64,000 nucleotides of DNA. Source: Cephalopachus bancanus (lineage: Eukaryota; Chordata; Mammalia; Primates; Tarsiidae). Below the pieces are notes generated by a model. The model did no database searches and was not told the DNA's origin. It saw nothing but the letters and a program-made list of their open reading frames with translations. A program made the position numbers and the translations under genes. This document shows positions 24,501 to 36,099 of the stretch, in pieces. How positions within the stretch are numbered: the stretch's first letter is position 1; every line of letters begins with the position of its first letter. The stretch lies in assembly GCA_027257055.1 (NCBI GenBank), contig JAPVLO010000073.1, positions 62,001 through 126,000 on the forward strand, written 5' to 3'.

Positions 24501-24759
24501 TAATCACATTAGCATGAGGGTGGGATCAGCAGTCACTGGGCACTGCTAGGGGAAGGAGTGAGGGAGGGGGCACATAATGACATAAAGGGGACCCGATCCT
24601 ATACCAGTGAGAGCAAGAATCGTAGAAGGCCCGAACTTTACCTGCATGCAGCCGACTTGTATAGTAAATTCTTACTTGTACCCACATCTCTATAATAAAA
24701 TAAAATTTTTGAAAAGGTATTTTCATTTTCAATTTGTATTTATATTATTAGAATCTTTT

Positions 24760-25046
24760 TTTTTTTTTTTTTTGAGTTGGAGTCTCACTCTGTCACCCAG
24801 ACTGGAGTGAAGTGGCCGCTCCCGGCCACCGCAGCCTCGACCTGCTGGGCTCCGGTGATCCATCCGCCTCAGCCTTCCGAGTAGCCGGAATTACAGGCAT
24901 GTGCTACCACGCCCGGCTGATTTTTTGATTTATTGTAGAGATGAGGTCTCGCTGCCCAGGCGGGTCTCGAACCCGCGGGCTCAGACAATCCACTCACCTC
25001 AGCCTCCCAAAGACGCGGGATTACAGGCTGAGCCACCGAGCCCGGC
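24760..25046 (-). mobile_element. Young Alu, antisense, 15-bp target duplication
   Basis: A full-length Alu with TTATTAGAATCTTTT at 24745-24759 and again at 25047-25061. It is rich in CpG and close to what I infer as the young consensus of this genome. The left-arm B-box region on the minus strand reads GCGGGTTCGAGACCCGC, a perfect 5-bp stem with a 7-base loop, and the A box reads TGGCTCAGCCTG. The right arm reads GTGGCCGGGAGCGGCCAC. It lies 45 bases past the L1 end. Confidence 0.97.
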
Positions 25047-25061
25047 TTATTAGAATCTTTT

Positions 25062-26224
25062 AAATGAGACTCAGCGCTTCTATACTGTTAAATCTTCATT
25101 ATTCAAAATATATGAAAGCTTGATTCATATTGCAAAGGTTCTCCTTTGTACTATTCATATAATAATTACTGAGGAAGTAAAGCACACAGAAAAGTAACAT
25201 GACAGTTTTAGAGTATGAGAGAGAATGCATGATTGTGAAAACTTTAGCTTAGTTAGTTTACATACCAACCAGTACTCACAAGTGGTTATTATCTATTTGC
25301 TAAATTTGAAACAAATGAATTTTGAATGTATAATTTAGCATTTAGAATGCAGTTCCTATATACTACATGATCTTGAAAGAACCAAAATCACCTTTCTGAT
25401 GAACTAGTTTTATTTGTATTATCCTTTCAATTAGTTGCATATATGCAACAAAAGAAAAGGATATAAAATATCCTTTCCTGCCTCCCCATTAAAATTGGCT
25501 AGGGAATTTTTTTTAAATACCAGTGTCTGGTCACCAAAAATGCTGACTAAATTGGTTTAAGGCATGAGCCAGGCATGGCTATTTTAAAAATAATTTCTAA
25601 ATAGATGGTAGTATACAGGGAGGACTGAAAATTCTTTGGACCAGTAGTCAATTGAATGTCACTCACCATTCTCCATATGAGAAGTACTCGTTTTTCAAGA
25701 TTTTCACCATAAAATACACACATATAATAAATGAAAAGAAGACATTAATTATTAGCCCCATGCTTTAGTCATCCTTCACCTTTAAACATGCTATTTGTTA
25801 TCACCTGATTGTTTGGATTTTGTTTGTTTGTCTGTTTTTTCCCAGTACAACAACTTTTCTAGAATTTTATCTGCTGCTGGTCCTGTTTCATGACCACCAT
25901 TGGCATCTTGTGTAATACATTCAGATAAAAATTAAGTCTTTTAAGGATGTAAGAGATGCAGTGTACCAATTTTGTCCATTGGTTTCCAGATTCTTGATTT
26001 TTATAATGAACATAGGGTCTACCTGGTGATTTTATTTTTAATGGAGAGTTAAAAAATTAAAATGAAGGGAGTTTTTTTTAAAAATTCTAATAAGTTGAAA
26101 CAAATATATTCACCAGAAACATTGATTCTATGTCATAAGTTTCAATTTTCTCATAACTGTAGATCTAGAAAATGAGTAATGCTGCTTTTTAATTATGATA
26201 TCTCTTCTTATCACTACTACTATT
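25062..26224. other. Unassigned AT-rich stretch
   Basis: No gene and no repeat recognised. Confidence 0.4.
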
Positions 26225-26490
26225 ATAAAAATATGAATTCACATATATTCAATGACTTTTATATAGCATGCTCTGTTCTTAGATATGGAGTATGAATTAA
26301 CTATTTTAATTCATATAGTAATATTCTATACAATTTTATATAAATCTATAGTTATGAGCTATACATATAAATTAGGTACTATTATCATTCCCATTTTTCA
26401 AAGATGAAGATTACATCTAGAGGTCATGTCATTTGCCTATGTTCACTCATTTCCTAAGCAATAAGACTGGAAATGGAAGCTCTACAGCAA
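26225..26490 (-). mobile_element. MIR SINE fragment, antisense
   Basis: Read plus, the order is the reversed MIR order: CATGCTCTGTTCTTAGA, then TAGGTACTATTATCATTCCC, TTTTTCAAAGATGAAG, and GTCATTTGCCTATGTTCACT. An AT-rich block of about 60 bases separates the first two parts. Very old mammalian tRNA-derived SINE; the ends are uncertain. Confidence 0.6.
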
Positions 26491-26599
26491 AATTTAAGGT
26501 TGACATTCTTAGCCTATAGATTGATGTACGTTGTGCTTAAACTTTATTAGGACTTTATGCTATATCTCTAATAAAACTGCATTATGTACCCCCAAAAAA

Positions 26600-26690
26600 A
26601 CTGAATTAGAGAATTTAAGAAACTTTCCTGAGTCAAACAGCTAATAAGTGAAAAGCTAAGATTTCTGCCAACATATGAAAAACTAAATTT
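26600..26690 (-). mobile_element. Possible second MIR fragment, antisense
   Basis: AAGAAACTTTCCTGAGTCAA followed by CAGCTAATAAGTG resembles the reversed MIR core. Short, so only tentative. Confidence 0.4.
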
Positions 26691-28436
26691 CATTGCATAT
26701 TCTACCACACCATAAAATAAATTACCTTATAAATACTTATTAAAATTAGGTTAAATGTATTTTCTAGTAACAACTTCTTGAAGATAAAACCGCTTTTATA
26801 AAATAATCTATTGCTTAAGATATGCACATTTGTTTATTCTGTGGTGTCATATAATTATGAATAAGCCTTGAAAAATAGGCTTGGCATTTAAAAATAGATA
26901 AAATTTAATGTAGTATATACATACATTAATTTATTTGATTTAAATAACATCCAGAAGTCAAATGCTCCTGATGTGAGAACATTTTTATATATATTGACTG
27001 TGGTAATATTTACTCTTCAGAATGTTTAAAATCCCAAAATATTTTTTTAGATTCAAGTTATATTAAATTTTCTTAATTGTCAATTAATAATACATGCAAA
27101 AAACCATATCTATTTGATTTTGTACCACTTTATTCTCAAAAATAAATATTTTTATTTCAGTAGGCAGCATTGCCCTTGAAGTAGCAATTTATAACTAATA
27201 AGTAGTAAATGACTTCTGGAGAAGCACTTTCCAAATACTGGAATGCAGGCTCATCTGAATTTCATACTACTTGTAAGATATTGGTGTGGTTTCCCATAGG
27301 TATTTGCTGTAGACTTTGACATAAAATTATTCCAGTGAAAATAATTGTCTTTTTCATATATACCTATATACAAAGTAAAACTATTATTTATCTATATTCA
27401 CACATATGATATAAAAGTATAATGCATTAAGTTAAAAATTACTTTGCAATTTGTCTTTCAAAATAAACTATTATTAACTCTAATCAATGTTATATAGCAT
27501 GTCATTATGGTGCATTACGTTCAGATTTTTATAGAACTCAACAAAACATAATAGCAATGGCATTTGGAGAAATGATACCACTTCAGACAAAATACACATA
27601 TCACATCAACTAAGAAAAAATTTCTATCACATAGTCAAAATAGTTGTTAAAACACGTAACATTCTCATTTCCTCCATTTTGTTGTTAAATACATCTCCCA
27701 ATGTGCTAGGATTTGCCCTCACCAGAATCTGTGTTTTCTAAATTAGTGAATTGTCCTTCCTTCTACCTAGTTGCTCAAGCCAGAAATTGAGGTCATCCTT
27801 AACTACTGTCTCTTTCAACCTGTATCACGTCACTCACCATATATTACTGATTTTACCTCTTTAATATTTGAGTCTTTCAACTTCCGGCACTTCAGTGTTA
27901 CTATCCTGGTATAGGATCCCACTTTCCTTTTCCTAAATTAATAGGCAATCTCCTAAAGAGTGTGCCTGCCTCAGCAAGCAAACTCTATTATCAGTTCTAT
28001 AATCACTTCTGCCAGAGTGAGGTCCCTCAATCATTTTTATAACTCTTCCCAGAAAAATCATCAATTTCCCTCCATTGTCCTCAAGATAATATCAACCACT
28101 CTAACATAGCAGTGTTTTCCACACCTGTATGTCTCAACATAGACAGTAACACTTCCCAAGAATAGATTTGGAAAGCATAGCAGTATTTTCTCATAGCACA
28201 ATGTCTGGGTGTAAAAATGGCATTTACTATCTGGAAGTCAAGGATGCTAACTATCTTGCTATGGATAGGACAATACCATAAAATGAAGAATTATCCATCC
28301 CAAAAGCCAACAGAGCCACCATTGAGATACACCAATGTGTTGATCATGATCACCTTCTCATATCAACCTAATCTCTTAATATGTATAACCCTTATACATA
28401 CATACACACACACCACAACCATGCCACACAAAAACA
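26691..28436. other. Unassigned AT-rich stretch
   Basis: No coding frame and no repeat recognised. Confidence 0.4.
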
Positions 28437-28437
28437 T

Positions 28438-28483
<46 letters not shown>
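28437..28483. repeat. (CA)n microsatellite
   Basis: About 22 CA units, preceded by shorter CA and CATA runs from 28398. Confidence 0.95.
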
Positions 28484-28599
28484 TAAACTACTTGTTTAGA
28501 CTATTTTAATTTCCTAAATGTGCCACAAGCATTGCTTTTCTGTAACACCTATGTTTTTCGGGTTATTATATAATTTATTATAGTCTATTTTCTTGACTA

Positions 28600-28705
28600 T
28601 TTCAGGATTACAAGATCCCTCAACACTAACATCACAGTGCTCAACACAGTAATTTTTACCTCGTTAGAGCACTTAATAAAGGTTTATATGTTGAAGAAAT
28701 GAGTC
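28600..28705 (+). mobile_element. Possible L2/MIR 3' tail
   Basis: AGAGCACTTAATAAAGGTTT followed by TTGAAGAAATGAG resembles the shared 3' end of L2 and MIR elements. Weak and short. Confidence 0.35.
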
Positions 28706-28997
28706 TATTCATTTGTTTGGTGTATCAGTTTTATCTCTTCCCATTACTTAAAGTACAGGAAACATCTTTCTAATTTTGGAAGTCATAAAATTGTCAATCA
28801 GATTCAAGTGGTATTTGACAAGAAGGAATCCACAGACATTGATGAGCACTATTTGTTCATGTAATTTTGCCATCTCCTTTGTAAACGTAATCAATTTTAG
28901 TCAATGAGTTATACAATTTAATTTATTTAATTTTACACCTTTTTAAAATTTTAATTGACAAATATAAATTATATATACTTGTTGTGTAAGAGCTGAC

Positions 28998-29296
28998 TTT
29001 TTTTTTTTTTTGAGTTGGAGTTTTGCTTGTCGCCTGGGCTGACGTACAGTGGTACACTCACAACTACCACAGCCTCGACTTGCTGGATTCAGGCAATCCT
29101 TCTGCCTCAGTCTTCCAAGTAACTGGAACTATAGGCACGCACCACCACATCCAGCCGATTTTTTGATTTACTGTAAAGATGAGGTCTAGTCAAGTTGCTG
29201 GCCAAGTTGTACAAGCTGGTCTCGAACCCATGGGTTCAGGCAATCTTCTCACTTCGGCCTCCCAAAGTGCTGGGATTATAGGCGTGTGTCACAAAA
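28998..29296 (-). mobile_element. Alu, antisense, intermediate type
   Basis: Reversed A tail, then TGAGTTGGAGTTTTGC, CGATTTTTTGATTTACTGTA and CCTCCCAAAGTGCTGGGATT. The minus-strand B-box region is CATGGGTTCGAGACCAGC, part way between the old CCAGGAGTTCGAGACCAGC form and the young T-arm-like form. The 5' end at right is decayed. Confidence 0.93.
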
Positions 29297-29995
29297 TCTG
29301 ATGTTTTAAAATGTGCATACATTATGATGAAATGACTAAATCAAGCTAATTAACATATGCATTAATTCACATACTTATCTTTTTGTGGTGCGAACATAAA
29401 ATGTCCTTACTTTAGGGATTTTCAAAAATTTAATTTTACACCTATAGCATTGTGATTTAATAGAAAATTTAGAGCATAAGAATTTTGCTAAGAAACCAAT
29501 CACTTTTGTATTTTTTTTCAAAGTATTGAGGTCAGAGCTGACTGGAAACAAAAGGAAAAAACATATGGCTCCTGATCTCATTGAGCTTAGGTTACACTTA
29601 GATGGTAATTACATAGGAGATAATCACTAATGATGAATGGTGGTCACCAAACAGTTGCAAATAAATATTGATAATGAGAGGAAAATTAAGTCCATAGTAT
29701 GATTTCTAACCTCAGGAATACATTTTTAAGAAGATGTAAGTTTTGGCATCTCTAACACATGGTATAGAAAGGATTTTTATTTATTTTACATATTGTCCTT
29801 AGAGGTATAAATAACTGATCTAGCATATTTGTCTTCAAAACACTTTGGATGAAATTAAATTTGCTTCATAAAAATAGATCAATGAAAAACTAGATCAATG
29901 CATGTAACAAAATAGCACCTAAGGCGCTGTAGTTTAAACACTAACAAAATATACTAAATACTAGTATTCAGAGCTTACTAATACTTAAAGACATT
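29297..29995. other. Unassigned AT-rich stretch
   Basis: No gene seen. Around 29575-29690 a weak resemblance to an old L2-like repeat (CTCATTGAGCTTAGGTTACA) is noted but not claimed. Confidence 0.35.
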
Positions 29996-30009
29996 AACTT
30001 ATAATTTTA

Positions 30010-30315
30010 TTTATTTATTTTATTTATTCTTTTTATTTTTTTTGAGTTGGAGTCTCACTCTGTTGCCCATACTGGAGTGCAGTGGCCGCTCCTGACCACC
30101 GCAGCCTCGACCTGCTGGGCTCCGACAATCCTTCCGCCTCAGCCTTCCAAGTAGCTGGAACTACAGGCGCACGCTAGCACGCCCGGCTAATTTTTTGATT
30201 TATTGTAGAGATGAGGTCTCGCCAAGTTGTTCAGGCGGGTCTCAAACCCGCGGGCTCAGGCAATCCATTCACCTCAGCCTCCCACGGGATTATGGGCTGA
30301 GCCACTGAGCCTGGC
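30010..30315 (-). mobile_element. Young Alu, antisense, 14-bp target duplication
   Basis: AACTTATAATTTTA at 29996-30009 recurs as AACTCATAATTTTA at 30316-30329. The minus-strand left arm holds GCGGGTTTGAGACCCGC (perfect 5-bp stem) and the shortened A box (GGCTCAGCC, reverse of GGCTGAGCC at 30295). The right arm retains GGTCAGGAGCGGCCACTG. Confidence 0.95.
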
Positions 30316-30419
30316 AACTCATAATTTTAGATGCAAATGAAATATTTTAACACTTTAATATTTTCAAGAGTTAAAAATCAGTAGCTCTCTCTCCATGCAC
30401 ATACATAACATATATACAT

Positions 30420-31040
30420 GTATAGAAATAATACATTTTTACTATTGGTTTATAGAAAATGTTAGCAGAGAGTTCAGAATTCCCATGTTCCTTCTTTCCC
30501 TCTTCCTCACCACAGCATACAATTTTTTCTATTATTAACATTTTATGTCAGTGTGGTGCACTTGTTATAATTGATGAACCAGTGTTGATACGTTATTATT
30601 AACTGAAGTTCATAGTTTACATTTAGCGTTTACTCTTTGTGTGGTGCACTTCTGTAGCTTTTGATAAATAAGGTCATGTATCCACCATTACATACACAGC
30701 ATCCCCATGCCTATTCATTCCATCCTCCATCCCCCTGAGCCCCTGGAAACCACTAATCTTTTTACTGCCTCTATAATTGTGCCTATTCTAGAATGTCATA
30801 CCATTGGATCATACAGTATGCAACCTTTTCAGACTGACTTATTTTAATTTGCAATATGTGTTTAAGGACCCACTGTGTCTTTTTGTGGCATGATAGCTCA
30901 TGTCTTCATATTGTTGAATATTCTTTCATTGTATGGATGTAATTTCTTTAGCTATTCAACTATGGAAGGACATCTTAGGACATCTTGGATGTTTCTATTT
31001 CTTGCCAATTATGAATTGAGCTGCTTCTCCTATGGGAAAA
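30420..31040 (-). mobile_element. Old L1 (L1M type) 3' fragment, antisense
   Basis: Plus-strand wording is a reversed old L1: ATGTATCCACCATTACA, CCCTGAGCCCCTGGAAACCA, AGAATGTCATACCATTGGAT, GAATATTCTTTCATTGTATG, GCCAATTATGAATTGAGCTG. It spans the 3' UTR and the end of ORF2. The ends are approximate. Confidence 0.75.
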
Positions 31041-31149
31041 AAAACTAACTCTGTCCCCAAAAAGGTTGAGCATAATTCCTCACTTTTAAAAATGAGGACT
31101 ATGCATAATAACTTCCTTCCAAATAGTACAGTGTAAAAAAGAGAAATAA

Positions 31150-31443
31150 GCTGGGCTCAGTGGCTCAGCCTGTAATCCCGCGCCTTGGGAGGCTGAGGTG
31201 AGTGGATTGCTTGAGCCCGCTGGTTCGAGACCCACCTGGGCAAACTTGGCGAGACCTCATCTCTACAATAAATTAAAAAATCAGCCGGGCGTGGTAGCAC
31301 ATGCCTGTAATTCCGGCTACTTGGAAGGCTAAGGTGGAAGGATCACCGGAGCCCAGCGGGTGGAGGCTGCGGTGGCCGGGAGCGGCCACTGCACTCCGGT
31401 TTGGGCGACAGAGTGAGAATCCAACTCAAAAAAATAAAAAAAT
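31150..31443 (+). mobile_element. Young Alu, sense, 15-bp target duplication
   Basis: AAAAAAGAGAAATAA at 31135-31149 and 31444-31458 flank the element. Left arm: GGCTCAGCCTGTAATCCCGC (shortened A box, young CCCGCGCC form), then GCTGGTTCGAGACCCAC. Right arm: GTGGCCGGGAGCGGCCAC, intact. The frame at 31301-31507 is an Alu frame, not a gene. Confidence 0.96.
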
Positions 31444-31683
31444 AAAAAAGAGAAATAAAAAGAATAACTTTATAGTGAAGAAAATTGACAAATGTCTTGT
31501 CAGTTGATCAAGGTTAATCTCAACAGTCATAGGTCACATTGATAGTATATACTTTTGACGTGATTTGATAAAGAAAGGCACTTTACCTCTGATTTTCTCC
31601 CTAAAGCCTAAAGCCACATCTAATTATATATATAAAAAAAATCAGGCAAACTCAAAATGAGAAATACTCTTAAAAATATTTGA

Positions 31684-32285
<602 letters not shown>

Positions 32286-32289
32286 ATTT

Positions 32290-33062
32290 GGATTAGTTGC
32301 TAGGCTTCCAAACAGAGCATCCCAGACTTGAAGGTCTAAAAGAACAGAAATTTATTCTCTCACAGATCTGGAATGCAGAAGTCCAAAATCAAGGTATTGA
32401 CAGGGCCATACTTTCTTCAGAGTCTTTAGGGAGAAGATCTTTCTTTGCTTCTTCCAGTTTATGGTGGCTAGCATTCTTGGTTTGTCACAGCATCGCTCCA
32501 ATCTCTGTATCTATCTGTTAAATGGTCATTTGCTGTCTCTGAATCTTACTGATCTACCCTCTTTAGGAGTCTGTGCCCAGTTAGATATGGCGGCTTACTC
32601 CTTATAATCCCAGCACTTTGGTATGCCGAGGTGAGAGGATTGCCTGAGTCCAGGGATTCGAGACCAGCCCGGACAACTTGGCAAGACCTCATCTCTACAA
32701 TAAATTAAAAATGATCTGGACATGGTGGTGCATGCCCATAGTTCCAGCTACTTGGAAGGCTGAGGTGGAAGGATCAACAGGTCGAGAACAACAGGTCGAG
32801 ACTGCGGTGGCGTGAGCCTGCCTCTGCACTCCAGCCTGGGTGACAGAGTGAGACTCTGACTCAAAATAAAAAAGAGAGACTGTGACCATATTTCCCTCTT
32901 ACAAGGGCATCAGTCATATTGGATTAGGATCCACTCTAATGGCATCATCTTAGCTAATTATAGTGCATCTCTGCCACACATTATTTCCACATTAAGTCAC
33001 ATCCTGAGGTTTGAGGGGTAGGACTTCAACATATACTTTTAGAGGATACGATTCATCCCATA
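32290..33062 (+). mobile_element. MLT1-type MaLR LTR, split by an Alu
   Basis: The left part (32290-32580) has AACAGAAATTTATTCTCTCA, GAAGTCCAAAATCAAGGTAT and CACAGCATCGCTCCAATCTC. The right part (32873-33062) has GGGCATCAGTCATATTGGAT and GTAGGACTTCAACATATAC. Together they are one MLT1 LTR in order, so the Alu is the later arrival. Confidence 0.85.
32581..32872 (+). mobile_element. Alu, sense, inside the MLT1 LTR
   Basis: A complete but diverged Alu (GCGGCTTACTCCTTATAATC at the start; CCAGCCTGGGTGACAGAGTG at the end). The B-box region GGGATTCGAGACCAGCC is of the older type. The right arm contains a small local duplication (CAACAGGTCGAGA twice at about 32776-32802). Confidence 0.93.
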
Positions 33063-33602
33063 TTACTATTTAAATCACTAAATAAAATGTCTATTTTTGA
33101 AAAGAAACTTTTCCTCTCTAAACATATACAATAATTCTTACCTATTTTCTTCTAATACTTTTTCAGTTTTGTTTTTGACATCTAAGAGTACAGCATAAAG
33201 TATGATATATTAATTTATTTCCCTTATTGATTCAGATTTGTCCAAAGTCTTTGTACTCAGTATTCCATTGTATTCTTTGGTAATGGTTAGTGATTTGAGG
33301 GGAGATTGGAGAATTGGTTATGGTCTATTTTTAATATGCTGCTGATTTTGATTTGCAAATAGTTAAATTGCTAGCCTTCATAGGTGTAAATGAATAAATA
33401 GGCTAGTCAGCCCCTTCATCTATGTATTGATTTTAATAATCAATATTTGCTTGCTGGCTATGAGATTTACTGATTTTTCTATTGTCCTACTCATTATTCT
33501 CTGATTTATTTTAATACTTCCTTCAGTCATTATTTTATTTTATTGTGCTTTTCTAAATTCATACCACATGCTTAATTCATTAATTTGCATGTATCCATTT
33601 TT
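33063..33602. other. Unassigned AT-rich stretch
   Basis: No gene seen. Part of it (about 33400-33560) may be decayed antisense LINE but no decisive wording is present. Confidence 0.35.
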
Positions 33603-33615
33603 AAGATATAACTAT

Positions 33616-33684
33616 TTTTTTTTTTTTTTTTTTGAGTCGGAATCTCACTCTGTTGTCCAGAAAGGCTGAGCCACCGATCCCGGC
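33616..33684 (-). mobile_element. Minimal 69-bp Alu with intact target duplication
   Basis: The target AAGATATAACTAT occurs at 33603-33615 and at 33685-33697. Between them are only a reversed A tail, the last roughly 30 bases of the right arm (GAGTCGGAATCTCACTCTGT) and the first roughly 23 bases of the left arm (GGCTGAGCCACCGATCCCGG). About 220 bases of the interior are gone. Confidence 0.9.
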
Positions 33685-33739
33685 AAGATATAACTATCTT
33701 TTAGCTCTATTATATGCCACGTATTCTTTTTATTTATAT

Positions 33740-34795
33740 ATATATTTAATTTTAGAGCTATGAGGTACATGAGAGGATTTACTATATAACTAAATAACAT
33801 ACAAGTGAAGTTTGGGATTCTAGCGGGCCCTCTCTCCCCCGATAGTAGACCTGGGACCCAGTATGATGCTGTATGCCCCTTATCCCTCCTCTCACCCTCC
33901 TTCTTTAGCAGTGTTGAGCTTCTGTTATTCCCACTTTTGTGCTCTTGTTATCAGTGATCATGGTTCACTTATGAGTGAGAAAATGCAGCATTCCGTTTTT
34001 TTTGGCTCTGTGATAGTTTACTTAGCATAATGGTTTCCAAATGCTTTCATGTTGCTGCAGAGGACATGATTTTTTTCTTCTTTACAGTTGCATAATGTTC
34101 CATCATGTTTATGTACAATTTTTCTTAATCTAGTCCACTTTCAATGAGTATTGGTGTTGGTTCCATGTTTTTGTTATTAAAAGTGCTACAATGAACATAT
34201 ATGTGAAGGTGTCTTTTTGGTAGAACAATTTATGTTTCTCTGGGTATATTCCCAGAAGTGGGATTGCTAGGTCATATAGAAGCTCTATTTTTAGTCTTTG
34301 AGAAAATGCAACATTGCTTTCCACAAAGGTTGAAGCAGCTTACATTCCTACCAACAATGTAGAAGCATTCCCTTCTCTCTGCACTCGTGCCAGCATTTGC
34401 TGTTTTTTGACTTTTTAATAATAGTTATTCTCACCAGTGGTAGGTAGTAACTTACTGTAGTTTTGATTTGCATTTCTCTGATTAGTGAGGCTGAGCATTT
34501 TTTCATATGTTTGTTGGCTGCTTGTATGCCTTCCTTTCAGATATGTCTGTACATGTCCTTTAACCACTTTTTACCTTTTTTTTTCCTGTTAATTTGCTTG
34601 AATTCTTTTTAGAATCTGGTTATTAGGCCTTTGTCAGATGCATAGTTTGCAAATATTTTTTCCCATTGTGGTTGACCTCTTTACTCTCTTGATGGTTTAA
34701 TTTCCTGTGCAAAAACTTTTTAGTTTGATAAGGTCTCACCTGTCAATGTTAGCCTTTGCTCCATTTGCTTTTAAGGACTTGTTTTTGTCACATAT
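33740..34795 (-). mobile_element. L1 3' fragment, antisense
   Basis: The minus frame at 34130-34324 gives the ORF2 C-terminus (ELLYDLAIPLLGIYPEKHKL). The plus strand shows reversed L1 text on both sides (TGGTTCACTTATGAGTGAGA, CCTTTGTCAGATGCATAGTT). The 3' end is at left near 33740 and the element is 5'-truncated near 34795. Confidence 0.85.
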
Positions 34796-35084
34796 TATAA
34801 TATTCTGCTATTTTTATGTCCTCTATTTCAAAATATTTTAATGAAATAATACTAAATATTTGGATGTGAGCTTTTTATGTTCTATTTTGTGATTTCTCTG
34901 TAACTAATGATAAATGCTCTTTAAGAATTGAGATTTCCTTTTGTTCAGTGTACAAATGGAAAGAAGGTACATTATCTATATTCAGAGTAGAGGCTGTATA
35001 CAGATATTTCTAACACATTAATTATTTTATTAAGTCTTTTATTTCCTAAATCATCTTGTTTCCATTCTTCTGATGCTTCTTTGC

Positions 35085-35280
35085 AAGATGCTGACAAACT
35101 GGCTACTGGAACCTGGAATTGATGGAGCACCCAGCTGTGGGACACAAAATTCCCATGGAGCCAGAACGGGCCATCATAAGCTGGGTTTTATCAGAAACAC
35201 TCAATCACATGTTCAAGTGGGACAACAAAAATCTTTTCATTCTAAGATTAATATGATATATTTGAAATAAATTACTAGGA
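35085..35280 (+). pseudogene. ERVL-type pol fragment (RNase H region), sense
   Basis: A plus-strand frame of about 60 codons from 35085 includes GYWNLELMEH and then IPMEPERAIISWVLSETL before a stop. This aligns by eye with the RNase H region also seen at 7.05 and 11.78 kb. Short and without flanking LTRs. The different frame opened at 35073-35270 is not the coding one. Confidence 0.5.
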
Positions 35281-36095
35281 AGAAAAAGATTATGAAAGTA
35301 CTAAACAAGCAAGGCCCCCAATCCCTCCATCATTTATCATAATTGCACTGTTCTTCAGTTCACAACTGTGCTCACCTAGTAATCTCTTTCCTCCTCTGAA
35401 ATTGCAGGAAATGCTACGATTATGTCATGAATGGACTATCTCAACATGAGGGTGTGCACTAGAAACAGATAACGACTGCTTGTCCCCATTCAGAGCTGCT
35501 TTGGAAGACAATGTTAAGGCCAGATCCTCCCATGAGGAGTGCATCTTTTGACACTGTCAAGAAGAAAATTGACTTCCACTTCCTGAAGAAAGGATTGTTA
35601 AACAATTTGTGGAGATATAGTAAAACCACTAACATAAATAATCACTATTTGGAGGAGATATTCTGAGGTTATGCAGATATCTTGTTTCTCTTTAAGGCAT
35701 CTACTACTAATTTCATCAATAAATAATGCTGGCAATAAATACTACTGTAATATTCTAATGGTGATTTTCTATTTTTCTCATCATTTCTCTATTTATTAAT
35801 TGGAATCATTGTGTAATTAACAACATTCCATTCCCCAATTCATTCATTCAATAATTTACATCAGTATGACTTTATTAATATTTTATTTGAGCATTTCAAC
35901 CAATAGCATCAGGTTTTTTGTTGTTTTTGCTCAAATTTTTCTGACTTTGACTACTGTAAGCTCTTCTGGTTCACTCCTATATTCTTTCTGGTTCACTCCT
36001 ATATTCTTTTGACATACCTTATAGAGTTTTGTTTTGTGTTGTTTTGTTTATGTTTGTTTACCACCTCACTCTTTCTGCTACCACAAAATGTTCTA
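35281..36095. other. Unassigned stretch before the LTR
   Basis: Could include more ERV internal sequence after the pol fragment; no motif decides it. A short direct repeat (TTCTGGTTCACTCCTATATT) occurs twice at about 35966-36006. Confidence 0.4.
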
Positions 36096-36099
36096 CTAA

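Larger units (their letters stand above)
19738..24714 (+). mobile_element. L1 LINE, sense, internally rearranged
   Basis: The 5' end reads CCAAGGTAGCCACCATGG, a decayed form of the usual L1 start. Then come a GC-richer 5' UTR to about 20700, ORF1 (20700-21750), ORF2 (21820 to about 24500) and a short 3' UTR ending in ATAATAAAATAAAATT at 24714. ORF2 lacks a block at about 22770, and a segment at 23986-24116 repeats 23239-23365. No target duplication was found with confidence. Intermediate age. Confidence 0.85.

Noticed and set aside
28398..28483. Regularly spaced CA repeats considered as a CRISPR-like or tandem array
   Set aside because: Plain dinucleotide microsatellite with no spacers; the genome is a mammal's.
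31301..31507. Frames reading like short proteins with the word PVIPATWKAKVEGSPEP
   Set aside because: This is standard translated Alu sequence, as are 31680-31916, 32695-32889, 37630-37926 and 42886-43107.
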